Notes: a model not told the origin generated them from the sequence alone. Counted from the stretch's first letter, positions 22,139 through 34,261 are shown. The stretch: DNA of 64,000 nt from Alistipes sp. CAG:831 (GCA_000432775.1 HF990416.1:39074-103073), one strand, 5' to 3'. Numbers and translations are program-made.

Positions 22139-23965
22139 CTAGTTGAATGTCTGCATCTCGCACAGGTGGGAGTAGAGTCCGCCAGCGGCCAGGAGCGCCT
22201 GATGGGTACCTCTCTCCACGATACGGCCCTCCTTCATGACGAGTATCTCGTCGGCATGCTGAATAGTGGAAAGACGGTGGGCAATGACTATGGAAGTGCG
22301 GTTCTCCATCAGTTTGGTAAGGGCGTCCTGAACCAGACGCTCGCTCTCGGTATCGAGGGCCGAAGTGGCCTCGTCCAGGATAAGGATCGGAGGGTTCTTG
22401 AGCACCGCACGGGCTATGGCGATCCTCTGCCTCTGGCCGCCGGAAAGCTTGCCTCCGCGGTCTCCGATATTGGTGTCATAGCCGTTCTCCATCTGCGATA
22501 TGAATTCGTGGGCATTGGCGATTCTGGCCGCACGGATGACATCCTCCTCGGGTACGTTCTCCATTCCGAAGGTGATGTTGTTGCGGACAGTGTCATTGAA
22601 GAGTATCGCCTCCTGGGTCACGATGCCCATAAGGGATATGAGTTCCTTGGGATAGTACTGACGGATATCCGTACCGTCTATGAAGATGCCGCCGTCAGTG
22701 ACATCGTAGAACCTGGGCAACAGGTCCGCGAATGTGGACTTGCCGGCCCCGGAGGGTCCCACAATAGCGACCATCCTGCCTTTGGGAATCGTGACATCTA
22801 TATCCTTGAGCACATAGTCCGTGGAATACTTGAATGATACATGGCGGTACTCGACAGCCTCCCTGAACTCGGAGATATGCACCGGATGGTCTGCCTTGCG
22901 GATTGAGGGCACTGCATCCAGTATGGCGAATATCCTGTTGCCGGAGACCAGCCCCTTCTGCACGTTGGAATAGGCTGCGGCTATGGCCTTGGACGGCTCC
23001 AGCACCCTCCAGTAGAAGGCTATGTACACGATAAAGCCGGAAAGACTCATGCCCAGCTCGCCTTTCATCTGCAGAATTCCGCCATAGAAGAGCACAGCGG
23101 CAGCCACGGATATGCCCAGGAATTCGGACAGGGGCGAGGCCAGTTCCTGGCGGGTGTACATGGACCGGCTCACATTCTTGTGTTCCTCATTAGTGCGGTC
23201 AAAGTGGTCTCTCACATATTTCTGGGCATTGAAGGCCTTGATGATTCTGGCTCCCGAAATCGCCTCCTCGAAATGGCTGATGATCTGTCCCATCAGCGCC
23301 TGTGTCCTGGTAGCTCCGCGCTTGAGCTTACGGGTGACGGCCCCGATGACGAATGCCGAGATGGGCAGGGTTATCAGCGTCAGTATAGTCAGCTTGGGCG
23401 ACATGTAGAACAGACCTATCAGAAAGCCTATGATGAGCAGCGGCTCGCGGAAAAGTATGTGAAAGCTGCTGGCGACGCTGTTCTGCACCTCGTTCACGTC
23501 ATTGGAGACGCTGGAGAGAATGTCCCCGGTACGCTTCTGCTTGAAATAATCGACGTTGAGCCGCGTAATCTTGTTGAACAGGTCCGTGCGGATGTTCTTC
23601 ATCACGTAGGTCTTCATGTTGACCAGTATCTTCTGGGAGAGGAACCTTGTCAAGTTGGAGAGGAATGATGTGATTATCAGGACCACACACACGAACATCA
23701 GCCCCTTTAGAGGACCACTGGCCTCCAGTATCTTTGTAAGGTAATACTGGAACACGCCATAGAAATATTCCACGGTCAGGGAAAATTCCGGCATGGTTGA
23801 GAACTTCTCCACTGCATCCGGATCGAACAGTACCTCCAGCAGAGGCTTGATCAGAGCATAGTTTACTACGCCGAATATTACGGACAATATGGAAAAAGCC
23901 AGATACCCGGGCCAGAAGCGGCTGTAGGGCTTGGCGTATGAAAGAATTCGTTTGAATGCACTCAT
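22139..23965 (-). CDS. MsbA-like ABC exporter (permease-ATPase fusion)
   Basis: The 608-residue half-transporter has six membrane helices in the first 330 residues and an ABC ATPase domain: Walker A GPSGAGKST, Q-loop VTQEAILF, signature LSGGQRQRIAIARA, Walker B ILILDEATSALD and the H-loop IAHRLSTIQ. It would work as a homodimer in the inner membrane. Likely substrates are lipid A-core or other lipids, since MsbA is the most similar type and the neighbouring genes concern lipids and envelope, but multidrug export is possible. It starts 18 nt after the DUF4834 gene. Confidence 0.92.
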   Translation of the reverse strand: MSAFKRILSYAKPYSRFWPGYLAFSILSVIFGVVNYALIKPLLEVLFDPDAVEKFSTMPEFSLTVEYFYGVFQYYLTKILEASGPLKGLMFVCVVLIITSFLSNLTRFLSQKILVNMKTYVMKNIRTDLFNKITRLNVDYFKQKRTGDILSSVSNDVNEVQNSVASSFHILFREPLLIIGFLIGLFYMSPKLTILTLITLPISAFVIGAVTRKLKRGATRTQALMGQIISHFEEAISGARIIKAFNAQKYVRDHFDRTNEEHKNVSRSMYTRQELASPLSEFLGISVAAAVLFYGGILQMKGELGMSLSGFIVYIAFYWRVLEPSKAIAAAYSNVQKGLVSGNRIFAILDAVPSIRKADHPVHISEFREAVEYRHVSFKYSTDYVLKDIDVTIPKGRMVAIVGPSGAGKSTFADLLPRFYDVTDGGIFIDGTDIRQYYPKELISLMGIVTQEAILFNDTVRNNITFGMENVPEEDVIRAARIANAHEFISQMENGYDTNIGDRGGKLSGGQRQRIAIARAVLKNPPILILDEATSALDTESERLVQDALTKLMENRTSIVIAHRLSTIQHADEILVMKEGRIVERGTHQALLAAGGLYSHLCEMQTFN

Positions 23966-23983
23966 CAGTAATCTCTGCTAAAT

Positions 23984-24217
23984 CTATTTCTTCTTCTCGT
24001 CCACTTCCTCGAAGTCCACATACTCTCCTACGTGGTCCCCGAATATCTTTTCTCCGGCAGCAGCGTCCTGGCCTGATACCGTAACCTCGCCCTCGCGGTT
24101 TTCCCTGCGGCGTCCGAAATTCCGGATCCGCCCGTGGATAATTTTGAGAAACAGGAGCGGCAGGGCGATGACAAGCACCAGCGCACCTATGATAAATGTC
24201 ACTACAAGACTTAACAT
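23984..24217 (-). CDS. DUF4834-type small membrane protein
   Basis: A 77-residue protein with one N-terminal membrane helix (LVVTFIIGALVLVIALPLLFL), a basic stretch (GRIRNFGRRRENR) and an acidic tail with GEYVDFEEV. That tail and size match the DUF4834 family, known from Bacteroidetes only by sequence. It sits between the large membrane-anchored protein (13-nt gap) and the MsbA-like exporter, so a supporting role at the membrane is likely. Function is unknown. Confidence 0.75.
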   Translation of the reverse strand: MLSLVVTFIIGALVLVIALPLLFLKIIHGRIRNFGRRRENREGEVTVSGQDAAAGEKIFGDHVGEYVDFEEVDEKKK

Positions 24218-24230
24218 ATCTACTATATCT

Positions 24231-26474
24231 CTATCGTTTCCTGAACGAACCGTCGCTCAGGTCCAGAATCACTGCACGTCCGTCAGCCGTTGTGACTCCC
24301 ACCTCATGGGAGGAAAGAGGCTCGACCTGCGTATCTCTGGTCAGTTTGCGTTTCTTGCTGAAATCTGCACATATCGTGCCATCCGCACGGTAAATCAGGG
24401 TCTGATAGGAAGTCCTCACTACCCAATAGATACCGTCTCCCACCTTTACCTGCTCCGGCAGCGATACTATGCGCTCAGCCAGAGTGACCGGATTCCAACC
24501 CGGAACCGGTTTACCGTCTATGTCATACTGCATCAGAGTATTGTCCGTGTGCAGCACCATCAGGGTATAATTCTTGTTTCCCTTGAAATCGTACACGTCC
24601 GGACCGAGAAGTATCTCCTTGCCCAGGCTTATGGGGAAACGTCCTACCGTGCGTCCCAGACGGTCCAGAAGATGAATGTTCTCCCCGGCACCGAAAAGCA
24701 TCTGCAGCTTATTGTTCTTAAGATAATCTATCTGCCTCACTGTTCCGCAGAGCGGCTTGTCGAACTTGACTGTCCACACCGGACGGCGGGAACTGTTGAG
24801 CAGACGTATGTCATGGTTGTCCAACTGCTCCAGGTAATTGGTGGAGCCGTCGATAAAATTCTTGACCTTAAATGGTCCTTCCGGCACTTTCACCGGTACA
24901 TCCTCCACTATCGCAGGTACTTCCCCCTCAGCAGCACCCTTAGGCTGAGGCAGTGCATCCAGATTCTCCCTGTACACGGAAGATCTTATACCCAGCGAAT
25001 TGCTCACTTTGAACATATTGACGGACAGGAACTCAAAATTGGAGTTGCCCATATGCCGTCTCAGAATCCCGGTATAGGGTTCCCTCAGGAATGAGGCCAG
25101 GGTATCAGCATATCTCCCCACGTTGACGATCAGCGACATATTCGAAAGTTCCCTGAGCTCGTCAGCGGCCGGTGTCTGCGCAAGATAGTCCGACAGAGAG
25201 AAAAATGTGCCCTGCGCCATGGCCTTCTGCATGGAGGTTATTTCCTCCTTGCCGCCGACTAAAATCCACTCTCCCGCCGAGCACCAGCTCTCTTCGGAGG
25301 AGGGGGCGAAGACATTGCCCAGCAGGGCCTTCACGTACCCTTTGAAACGGTACGGACTGACAGGAGTATCATAACTGCCCATCGCCTCCCTGCTCCGGAC
25401 TCTCATTGCCAGAATCTTCCTCTCCCCTATCCCGTCAAAAGGAGCCGAGAACACTGCTATCTCACTAAGGCCCAACGACTCTACGAACTTGGACGTAGTC
25501 ATTCCGCCGGTATCTCCCGACGGCAGCACCGAATTGATGTAGTCGTAGTCTTTCTTCTGCCCTACGGCAGCGATATATGCATCGTATGCCCTGATATAAT
25601 CAGGATAGGACGTAAGGGGAATCGTAAGTACATAGGAGGAGGTATGGGGCACTACCGTAAATGCCTCGGGCTTCCTACCCCTCTGGGAAAGAAGGACATC
25701 AGAGAAATTCTCCCCGGAGCGCACACCCAGGACCCTGCCGTCGAAGGACAGCGGGGAATCCCCGTCGCCCTCACCGAACGCACCCCAGTCGGCGAAACTC
25801 TGGAAAAATGAGGCATACTTCACATATCCGGTTCCGGCTGCTCCTGAGAAGATTTTCCCGAGATTGTTGAAGCTGACATGCAGCACGCCTCTGTCGGAGG
25901 TCACCCCGGCTATTTTGGAGTACAGGGGATCGTCCTTGATTGAGGTCCCGGTCTCCAGATGACGCAGGGAAGACTCGACGATCACCAGCGAGGGGCTGGC
26001 TATAAGAAAATGGCCGTATACCGCGAAGGAAGCATCAGGCACTGCGGACTTGTGGACTGTCACCGAGCCGTAACGCTTGTCCACCACACCGCCGCACTCC
26101 CTGAGTATCCGGTCCATGAATGCCCCGGCATCCTCGTCCCCGGGCAGGGAAAGGACCAGCAGGGGCGAGACAGCATTCTTGCTGGAATAGTGCATGGAAA
26201 GAGCGGCCTCCCATTCTGACGCAGCGTCGGGAATGCATCCCAGCAGTCTGCCGAGTGCACTCCCGTCGTCGGTCAGTTTATCTATTTCTGACAATGAACC
26301 GGCTTCGAAGAGGAATATCGCATCGGACGGGACAGCCTCCACTCCGTCAGTCAGCCGGTCTGTCCTGACAGTATTCCCCTCATCTCTGAAAAACAGAGAG
26401 AAAAAGAGCCAGCCGATACCCGCGAGCAGCAGTACCGTAACTACCGTACAGATGATTATACTCCTCCTGTTCAT
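24231..26474 (-). CDS. Large membrane-anchored protein of unknown function with probable C-terminal beta-propeller
   Basis: The 747-residue protein begins with a single N-terminal membrane anchor (SIIICTVVTVLLLAGIGWLF) and is otherwise extracytoplasmic. The first 450 residues resemble the DUF3352-like proteins seen in many Bacteroidetes (AVPSDAIFLFEAGSLSEI, repeated beta-alpha units); I cannot confirm the family by eye. The last 200 residues (LLNSSRRPVWTVKFD, MLFGAGENIHLLDRLGRTVGRFP, LMQYDIDGKPVPGW) form a run of repeats like a propeller or WD-type fold. It is encoded between FKBP isomerase and DUF4834 genes in the same direction, so it belongs to an envelope operon. Confidence 0.55.
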   Translation of the reverse strand: MNRRSIIICTVVTVLLLAGIGWLFFSLFFRDEGNTVRTDRLTDGVEAVPSDAIFLFEAGSLSEIDKLTDDGSALGRLLGCIPDAASEWEAALSMHYSSKNAVSPLLVLSLPGDEDAGAFMDRILRECGGVVDKRYGSVTVHKSAVPDASFAVYGHFLIASPSLVIVESSLRHLETGTSIKDDPLYSKIAGVTSDRGVLHVSFNNLGKIFSGAAGTGYVKYASFFQSFADWGAFGEGDGDSPLSFDGRVLGVRSGENFSDVLLSQRGRKPEAFTVVPHTSSYVLTIPLTSYPDYIRAYDAYIAAVGQKKDYDYINSVLPSGDTGGMTTSKFVESLGLSEIAVFSAPFDGIGERKILAMRVRSREAMGSYDTPVSPYRFKGYVKALLGNVFAPSSEESWCSAGEWILVGGKEEITSMQKAMAQGTFFSLSDYLAQTPAADELRELSNMSLIVNVGRYADTLASFLREPYTGILRRHMGNSNFEFLSVNMFKVSNSLGIRSSVYRENLDALPQPKGAAEGEVPAIVEDVPVKVPEGPFKVKNFIDGSTNYLEQLDNHDIRLLNSSRRPVWTVKFDKPLCGTVRQIDYLKNNKLQMLFGAGENIHLLDRLGRTVGRFPISLGKEILLGPDVYDFKGNKNYTLMVLHTDNTLMQYDIDGKPVPGWNPVTLAERIVSLPEQVKVGDGIYWVVRTSYQTLIYRADGTICADFSKKRKLTRDTQVEPLSSHEVGVTTADGRAVILDLSDGSFRKR

Positions 26475-26490
26475 CGTCCTGTGCGTTTAC

Positions 26491-27219
26491 TTATTTCTTG
26501 TCATTCTCAGGTTCCTCGACAGCCTTGGAAACATTGATGAGCTCCACGTCGAAGATCAGGACGCTGTTGCCGGGAATAGGGCCCGTACCGCGCTGACCGT
26601 AACCGAGGTCAGAGGGAATGAACAGACGGATCTTACCGCCCTCCTTGATATATGTGAGGCCCTCGCCCCAGCCCTTGATCACTCTGTTGAGGGGGAATGT
26701 GGTGGTCTCGCCCCTCTCATAGGAAGAATCGAATACCGTTCCGTCAAGCAGACGGCCCTCATAATTCACCTCGACTGTATCCTTGGGACCGGGAGCCACT
26801 CCTGTACCTTCGTTCTCAATGATATACTGCAGGCCGCTCTCAGTCTCCACCACGCCTTCCTTTTCCTTGTTGGCTGCCAGGAACTCCTTGCCCTCCTCGA
26901 GGGTGCGCTCTGCCAGATATACCTGCTGCACCATAAGATGATTCTGGATAATCATGCTGAGCTTGGTCTCGTCAAGCATGGTCTCCTTGCCGTCGAGCAC
27001 ATCCATGAATCCTTTCCTGAGCTGCCCGAGGTCCACCTCACCGAACGGGGAGCTGGTCATCATCTTTCCATAGTACATACCGAGGGCATAGCTGACTGTG
27101 TCTATGTCCGCTGATGTAATTTCAGGGGCTTTTTTACCTTTCTGATAAGTTCCTGCGCAGGAAGAGAGCGCGAGTACTGCCGCACAGGAGGCGGCGATTA
27201 CAAATGCAAATCTTTTCAT
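26491..27219 (-). CDS. FKBP-type peptidyl-prolyl isomerase lipoprotein
   Basis: The 242-residue lipoprotein (start at 27219, MKRFAFVIAASC; a further 4 codons upstream would overlap the nhaA stop) has a lipobox cysteine near residue 23 in ALSSCAG, an N-terminal FKBP dimerisation domain (residues about 35-110, SYALGMYYGKMM) and a C-terminal FKBP domain (YEGRLLDGTVFDSSYERGE, VIKGWGEGLTYIKEGGKIRLFIP, LIFDVELI). It catalyses proline isomerisation in the periplasm and may act as a chaperone, like FkpA. It is tightly spaced between nhaA (1 nt) and the large anchored protein. Confidence 0.93.
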   Translation of the reverse strand: MKRFAFVIAASCAAVLALSSCAGTYQKGKKAPEITSADIDTVSYALGMYYGKMMTSSPFGEVDLGQLRKGFMDVLDGKETMLDETKLSMIIQNHLMVQQVYLAERTLEEGKEFLAANKEKEGVVETESGLQYIIENEGTGVAPGPKDTVEVNYEGRLLDGTVFDSSYERGETTTFPLNRVIKGWGEGLTYIKEGGKIRLFIPSDLGYGQRGTGPIPGNSVLIFDVELINVSKAVEEPENDKK

Positions 27220-27220
27220 T

Positions 27221-28453
27221 TTAAATGACATTGTTTTTATCTGTTTTCTTTGTCGTCAAATATAATGCCGCAATGCCCAGGCAGGCGGCCAGGAATGAGG
27301 TGGCGAGGATGGCCAGCTTACCGGCATTTATCATCGCCGGATCGGTAAAGGCCAGGTTGTCGATGAATATGGACATCGTAAAGCCTATACCGCCGAGTAT
27401 TCCCAGAGCCAGTATCTGTATCCACCGCGTTCCCTCGGGTTTGCCGGCCAGACGCAGCTTGACCGCCAGCCAGCTGAAAACGAAGATTCCCAGAGGCTTG
27501 CCAAGCAGCAGCCCGAAGAAGACTCCGGGTATGACCGCAGGCATCGCACCATTGCCCAGGGAGGACGGATCTATCACCACTCCGGCATTTGCGAGCGCAA
27601 ATATAGGCATAATAAAGAAATGGACCCACGGATGCAGGGCCGTTTCCAGTTTTCCAAGCGGAGAGTCCGGACCGGTAAAAGCCCTGATATCGTCCTTTGA
27701 CGTCTTGGCGGGAATGGTCATGGCCAGAATCACACCGGCAATGGTAGCATGAACTCCCGACTTGAATACGAAAATGAAGAGCACCGCACCGAGAATGAGA
27801 TAGAACAGCAGGGATCGTATCCCGGCCCTGTTGAGCACCACCAGTGCCAGCACTGTCACCGCCGCGTAGACCAAGTAGATAAGATGGAGGTCATGGGACG
27901 GATAGAACACCGCCAGGACTATGATGGCTCCTATATCGTCCACAACTGCGAGTGCCACCAGCAGGACTTTCAGGCCTATGGGGCAGCGCTTTCCCAGAAG
28001 TGACAGGACTCCTATGGCGAAGGCTATGTCTGTGGCCATGGGTATGCCCCAGCCGGCGGCGGAAGGCGTACCGGCATTGAAGTATGTGTAGATGAGGGCC
28101 GGGAACACCATCCCGCCCAGAGCCGCAAACATCGGCAGCATGGCCTTTTTCACCGTGGAGAGTTCTCCGACCAGGAGTTCCCTCTTGATCTCCAGGCCCA
28201 CCGAGAAGAAGAAGACCGCCATCAGCACATCGTCCACCCACTGCCGCACGGACATGGTGAAGGAGAAATCGCCGAAGGAGAATCCCAGGCCTATATCCCA
28301 GAACCGGTGAAGCCAGCCGAGCGCCGGAATATTGGCCGCCGCCACTGCCACCACCGCGCACAGCAGGAGGAGAACACCCCCCGTCATACTGTTATGAAGA
28401 ATCTTTTCGAGCAGCACTCGTCTGCGAAGCACGTACATTTTCGGATCAATCAT
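27221..28453 (-). CDS. nhaA: Na+/H+ antiporter NhaA
   Basis: The 410-residue inner-membrane exchanger has 12 predicted helices and the functional aspartates: Asp142 in MATDIAFAIG and the pair Asp172-Asp173 in VVDDIGAI, corresponding to Asp133, Asp163 and Asp164 of E. coli NhaA. It exports sodium using the proton gradient. A TATATTTG -7 element lies 36 nt upstream of the start (minus strand, 28496-28489), just after the ureohydrolase stop. Its stop codon abuts the FKBP gene (1 nt), so both are probably co-transcribed. Confidence 0.95.
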   Translation of the reverse strand: MIDPKMYVLRRRVLLEKILHNSMTGGVLLLLCAVVAVAAANIPALGWLHRFWDIGLGFSFGDFSFTMSVRQWVDDVLMAVFFFSVGLEIKRELLVGELSTVKKAMLPMFAALGGMVFPALIYTYFNAGTPSAAGWGIPMATDIAFAIGVLSLLGKRCPIGLKVLLVALAVVDDIGAIIVLAVFYPSHDLHLIYLVYAAVTVLALVVLNRAGIRSLLFYLILGAVLFIFVFKSGVHATIAGVILAMTIPAKTSKDDIRAFTGPDSPLGKLETALHPWVHFFIMPIFALANAGVVIDPSSLGNGAMPAVIPGVFFGLLLGKPLGIFVFSWLAVKLRLAGKPEGTRWIQILALGILGGIGFTMSIFIDNLAFTDPAMINAGKLAILATSFLAACLGIAALYLTTKKTDKNNVI

Positions 28454-28488
28454 TACTTTAATAGGTTTGTTTCAGGTTATCAAGCCTA

Positions 28489-28496
28489 CAAATATA
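28489..28496 (-). promoter_or_regulatory. -7 element upstream of nhaA
   Basis: TATATTTG on the minus strand between the ureohydrolase stop and the nhaA start. No clear -33 box is visible in the ureohydrolase coding end, so support is moderate. Confidence 0.45.
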
Positions 28497-28497
28497 A

Positions 28498-29619
28498 TCA
28501 TTTTTCCCTAACGGAGAAAGTCATGGCCGCAAGGAGTCTGAAAAGCATACGGACTCCGGCATTTGCGTCCCACTCCCCTATGCCCGGAGCTACCTCGCAG
28601 AGGTCAAAACCCACAATTCTCCTGCCTGAAAGGGCCAGGCGGTACAGAAGCCAGTCGGCCTGGGCAAAAGACAGTCCTCCGGGTACAGGGGTGCCGGTTC
28701 CCGGACAATACTCCGGAGACAGCCCGTCTATGTCGAAGCTTACATATACATCCTGAGGCAGCGCCGCTACCATCCTGTCGCAGAGCTCTCTCCAGGTAAC
28801 TCCGTTGTAGAGGCCGTCCTTCAGGGAAAAGTCCGTAAATGTCACGAATCTGTCAGAAGAAGATGTCAGGGAATGCTCTGCAGAGCAGAAATCCCGTATG
28901 CCGACCTGTACTATACGGCTGACACCGGGAACCTCCTTCATCACGTTGTACATGATGGAGGCATGTGAGTACCTGAATCCCTCGTACGCCTCCCTGGTAT
29001 CGGAATGTGCGTCAATATGCAGTACACCCATCCCCGGGAAACGCCCGGCGAGAGCCCTTATCAGCCCTAAAGGTACACTGTGCTCGCCTCCTATCACAGC
29101 CACCTTTTTACCTTGAGAGAGATATTTCTCAGCAGTGGACTCAACATACGAGTTTACAGCCTCTGACGCCATGTCCACATGAGAACAGAGTCCGGTCAGG
29201 ACCGCCGGATCAGCCCCTTGCTCCAGTGCAGAGACGACCATGGCCGATATCTTCCCGGCCTCGACATTCAGCCCGGCAATACGGTCATCCTGCGGCAGGG
29301 TCCACACTTTCATGCCGGCCACGTCGGGATACCTCTCGTCGAACAAGTCCACCTGGAGGGAGGCTCCGAGCATTGCCGCCGGTCCTTCGGCAGTCCCTTT
29401 GCCGTATGAGGCAGTAGCATCCCACGGAACCTGCACCAGCACCGTATCCGCCTCCTGCTCCGTACAAGGCAGACCGAAGAAATTGCCGTTCGCAATGCCT
29501 ATGCTGTCCGGGTCAAAATCCTCCGCGCTTGTATTTCTCACACCTCCGTCTGACTGCACGACCTCCCCGAGAGTAGTCTCTGAGGCATATTTTCTCAATT
29601 TTTCAATTAGATTTTTCAT
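28498..29619 (-). CDS. Ureohydrolase (arginase/agmatinase/formimidoylglutamase family)
   Basis: The 373-residue enzyme has the binuclear manganese motifs GGEHS, DAHSD and SFDIDGLSPEYCPGTGTPVP (only short parts quoted). Ligands are the His and Asp residues in these motifs. The family cleaves the guanidino or formimino group of arginine, agmatine or formiminoglutamate; motifs alone do not choose among them. Length is above the 300-320 of classical agmatinases, with a long N-terminal part (about 60 residues) typical of Bacteroidetes members. Starts at 29619 (MKNLIEKLRK); an upstream TTG is less likely. It is divergent from recQ and 44 nt upstream of nhaA. Confidence 0.85.
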   Translation of the reverse strand: MKNLIEKLRKYASETTLGEVVQSDGGVRNTSAEDFDPDSIGIANGNFFGLPCTEQEADTVLVQVPWDATASYGKGTAEGPAAMLGASLQVDLFDERYPDVAGMKVWTLPQDDRIAGLNVEAGKISAMVVSALEQGADPAVLTGLCSHVDMASEAVNSYVESTAEKYLSQGKKVAVIGGEHSVPLGLIRALAGRFPGMGVLHIDAHSDTREAYEGFRYSHASIMYNVMKEVPGVSRIVQVGIRDFCSAEHSLTSSSDRFVTFTDFSLKDGLYNGVTWRELCDRMVAALPQDVYVSFDIDGLSPEYCPGTGTPVPGGLSFAQADWLLYRLALSGRRIVGFDLCEVAPGIGEWDANAGVRMLFRLLAAMTFSVREK

Positions 29620-29662
29620 TTTAATTTGCAAGAAACTGAACTTTTGGGTAATTTTAGACGCG

Positions 29663-29670
29663 CAAAGGTA
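29663..29670 (-). promoter_or_regulatory. -7 element of the ureohydrolase gene
   Basis: TACCTTTG on the minus strand, 43 nt upstream of the start. No matching -33 box at the usual distance. Confidence 0.4.
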
Positions 29671-29676
29671 ACAAAT

Positions 29677-31880
<2,204 letters not shown>

Positions 31881-31884
<4 letters not shown>

Positions 31885-33227
31885 GACATGCCCTGTATCA
31901 TGAAGAGCTTGCCGTTGACATAGTCGAGAGCTTCTTCTACGAATTTATAGGCTTCGCTATCCTTATTTTCAGTGCGGTCCATAAATTCCCGGTAGCACTC
32001 AGCAGCATTCTTCCAGTCCTCCAGACGCTCATAGCAATAACCGAGGGAAGGCAGCATCGTAAGACGCTCCGGAGCATAAGCCCGCGCCTCCAGATACCTG
32101 TCCCTGGCCTCCGCAAACCGCTCTTTCCGGAGCAGCCAGTCCCCGTAGGCCGAATAGATGCGGTACATCACTTTCGGATCAGGCCGCATCATGCCGATGG
32201 CTCTGTCAAACATACTGTAAGTAAGCGAATCACGTCTGGTCACACGACCCAGGATGCAGGCATACTGATACACCCCCTCTATATTCGTCGTATCGGCATT
32301 GTATGCATCCTCGAAGGCATACAGAGCCTTCAGCGGGTCAGTCTCCAGATAATTCAGACCCAGATAAAAATTCGTACTGTATGTCGAATCTCCCATCGCC
32401 CTCATCCTCTCGAACAGCCTGAGGGATTCGGGATATGTCTTCATGAGATAAAATGTCATTGCACGGATTCCGAGCACATTGAGCGAAGTATCCTGCTCGA
32501 GATACCTGCCGGTCATCTCCATCACGTCCCCGTACTGCTTCTGATCCAGTAGGATACTGGACGCCTTGTCTATGAGGTTCGCATTATAGGGGTTGAGTTC
32601 CAGTGCCTCCCTGTAGCATACCAGGGCCGAATCGGGCCGGCCGAGCATATTCCAGCTGTCTCCGGCGAGTGAGACTATCGCAGGTATACTGTCCACAGCC
32701 ATTATCTTCTCCGCATTTGCAATACAGTCCTCGTACAGTCCGCAATAATAGAACAGAAGTGTCTGCTGCACCCTGAAATACAGATTCACAGGATCGAGCA
32801 TGGTCACCACCCCGTACAGGTTCAGAGCCTCCGTCAGGTCTCCCTGCTGAATACGGCAGTCAGCAATCTCAGCCATCACCGGTACCGGATTGGCCGCCCG
32901 GTCCAGTGCAATCACGGCCCCCAGCGCCTCCACCGCCTCATCGAAACGGTAGAGCTTCCGCAAGCACTGCGCCCTCCTGCCCTGAACCCACTTCTGAAGG
33001 CTCCTCTCTTCAGTAGACAAAGCCGCAACTGCCAATGAGTCATTCACATCTACCGTTATCATACTGTCCAGTCCGATCAGTGCCCCGTTGAAGTCATATC
33101 CTGCCATCTGCTCATCAATCCTCTTCTGCACGCCCCCATCCTGTGCAGCAGCGGTGAACTGCCCGACAAAAAGCACTGAGACAGCAGTCAGTGCCAATAT
33201 TCTCAAGTATCCCATATCCTTTGACAT
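31881..33227 (-). CDS. Exported TPR-repeat protein
   Basis: The 448-residue protein begins with a signal peptide (from MGYLRILALTAVSVLFVG, possibly the true start at 33215) followed by at least eight TPR-like helical repeats (for example RKLYRFDEAVEALGAVIALDRA and PDSALVCYREALELNPYNA). TPR arrays bind partner proteins; the target here is unknown. A TATCTTTG box on the minus strand at 33247-33240 gives a very short leader if the 33227 start is used, which favours the 33215 start. It has no operon partner on its strand upstream; a terminator of the nucleotidyltransferase gene lies at 33279. Confidence 0.8.
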
Positions 33228-33239
33228 TTAGATTTTCAA

Positions 33240-33247
33240 CAAAGATA
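33240..33247 (-). promoter_or_regulatory. -7 element of the TPR gene
   Basis: TATCTTTG on the minus strand, an exact match to TAnnTTTG and identical to the element used by the two tRNA genes, 24 nt from the preferred start. A -33 box is not evident. Confidence 0.5.
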
Positions 33248-33278
33248 ACTTTTTTTCGTTATAAAACCGCGCACATAT

Positions 33279-33322
33279 AAAAAAGATGGTGCGTCAAAAA
33301 AGAATATTTTTGCACACCACCT
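33279..33322 (-). terminator. Terminator of the nucleotidyltransferase gene
   Basis: On the minus strand GGTGGTGTGCAAAAA pairs imperfectly with a right arm TTTTTTGACGCACCATC and is followed by a run of T. It lies 25-68 nt after the stop at 33347, between two same-strand genes. Confidence 0.6.
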
Positions 33323-33346
33323 TCAGGACCAGTCAGCGACAACAGC

Positions 33347-34261
33347 CTACTTCCAAAGATGCTCCGGATAGACTCCGTCAGCTATCAGGCGGGCAATGCG
33401 CTCCACCACGTAGGGCCTGTCCTGCTTGTAGGTCACTCCGAACCACTGGGCATCGCTGTTGAGGACTTTTAAGGAAACCTTACCCTCATTGATCAGCTGA
33501 TTGACGCACAGGGGGATGAAGAACTCGGCCTTGGGATTGGCCATATTCGCGGGATCGGACAGGAACTTTCTGAAAAGCGTCTCTGACTCGGCAAAGAAGT
33601 CCTGGGTGAAACCGAACAGATTCATGGAGACGACGGTATTCTCATCCAGCTGGTGCAGGCCTTCGGCATCCTTATACATGATACGCCCGTCTTCCACACG
33701 CTCTATGGCTGTGCGCTCGACAATGGAAACAAGGTTGCCTTCCGCATCGACACGGCACTCGCCTCGGGACACGCTGCCGTAATCCGAGAGAGTATTGCAC
33801 AGATTGTAGCCGACCATAGAATACTTGCCGCGCATACCGTCTACCGAGCGCAGGTAATCCGCCAGTACCACATATCCCTCACGACCGTAGAAATCATCGG
33901 AGTTGATTACCGCAAAGGGTGTTTTCACAGCCGGAGCCGCCATCATTACCGCATGACAGGTACCCCAAGGCTTTTCCCTACCTTCGGGAACGCTGAATCC
34001 CTCCGGCAGATAATCCAGTTCCTGAAATACGAACTCTATCTCGACCTTGCCTCCGAAATGCTCGGGAGTGAAAATCTCCCGGAACTCCTTCTCGAAAGAA
34101 TGTCTGATAATAAACACCACCTTCCCGAACCCGGCACGGACTGCATCGTAGATCGAATAGTCGATAATAGCCTCTCCGTTGGGACCTACTCCGTCCATCT
34201 GCTTCAGGGAACCATAGCGGGAACCCATACCCGCTGCCAATACTACTAAAGTCGGTTTCAT
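33347..34261 (-). CDS. Sugar nucleotidyltransferase family protein
   Basis: The 304-residue protein begins with the nucleotide-binding signature LAAGMGSRYGSLKQ and contains AVINSDDFYG, the metal-binding acidic motif of the glucose-1-phosphate nucleotidyltransferase superfamily. PWGTCHAV binds the base. It would make an NDP-sugar from NTP and a sugar phosphate; the sugar cannot be predicted. It is a stand-alone gene with its own terminator. Related proteins are common in Bacteroidetes and are sometimes paired with kinases, but no such partner is nearby. Confidence 0.85.
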   Translation of the reverse strand: MKPTLVVLAAGMGSRYGSLKQMDGVGPNGEAIIDYSIYDAVRAGFGKVVFIIRHSFEKEFREIFTPEHFGGKVEIEFVFQELDYLPEGFSVPEGREKPWGTCHAVMMAAPAVKTPFAVINSDDFYGREGYVVLADYLRSVDGMRGKYSMVGYNLCNTLSDYGSVSRGECRVDAEGNLVSIVERTAIERVEDGRIMYKDAEGLHQLDENTVVSMNLFGFTQDFFAESETLFRKFLSDPANMANPKAEFFIPLCVNQLINEGKVSLKVLNSDAQWFGVTYKQDRPYVVERIARLIADGVYPEHLWK

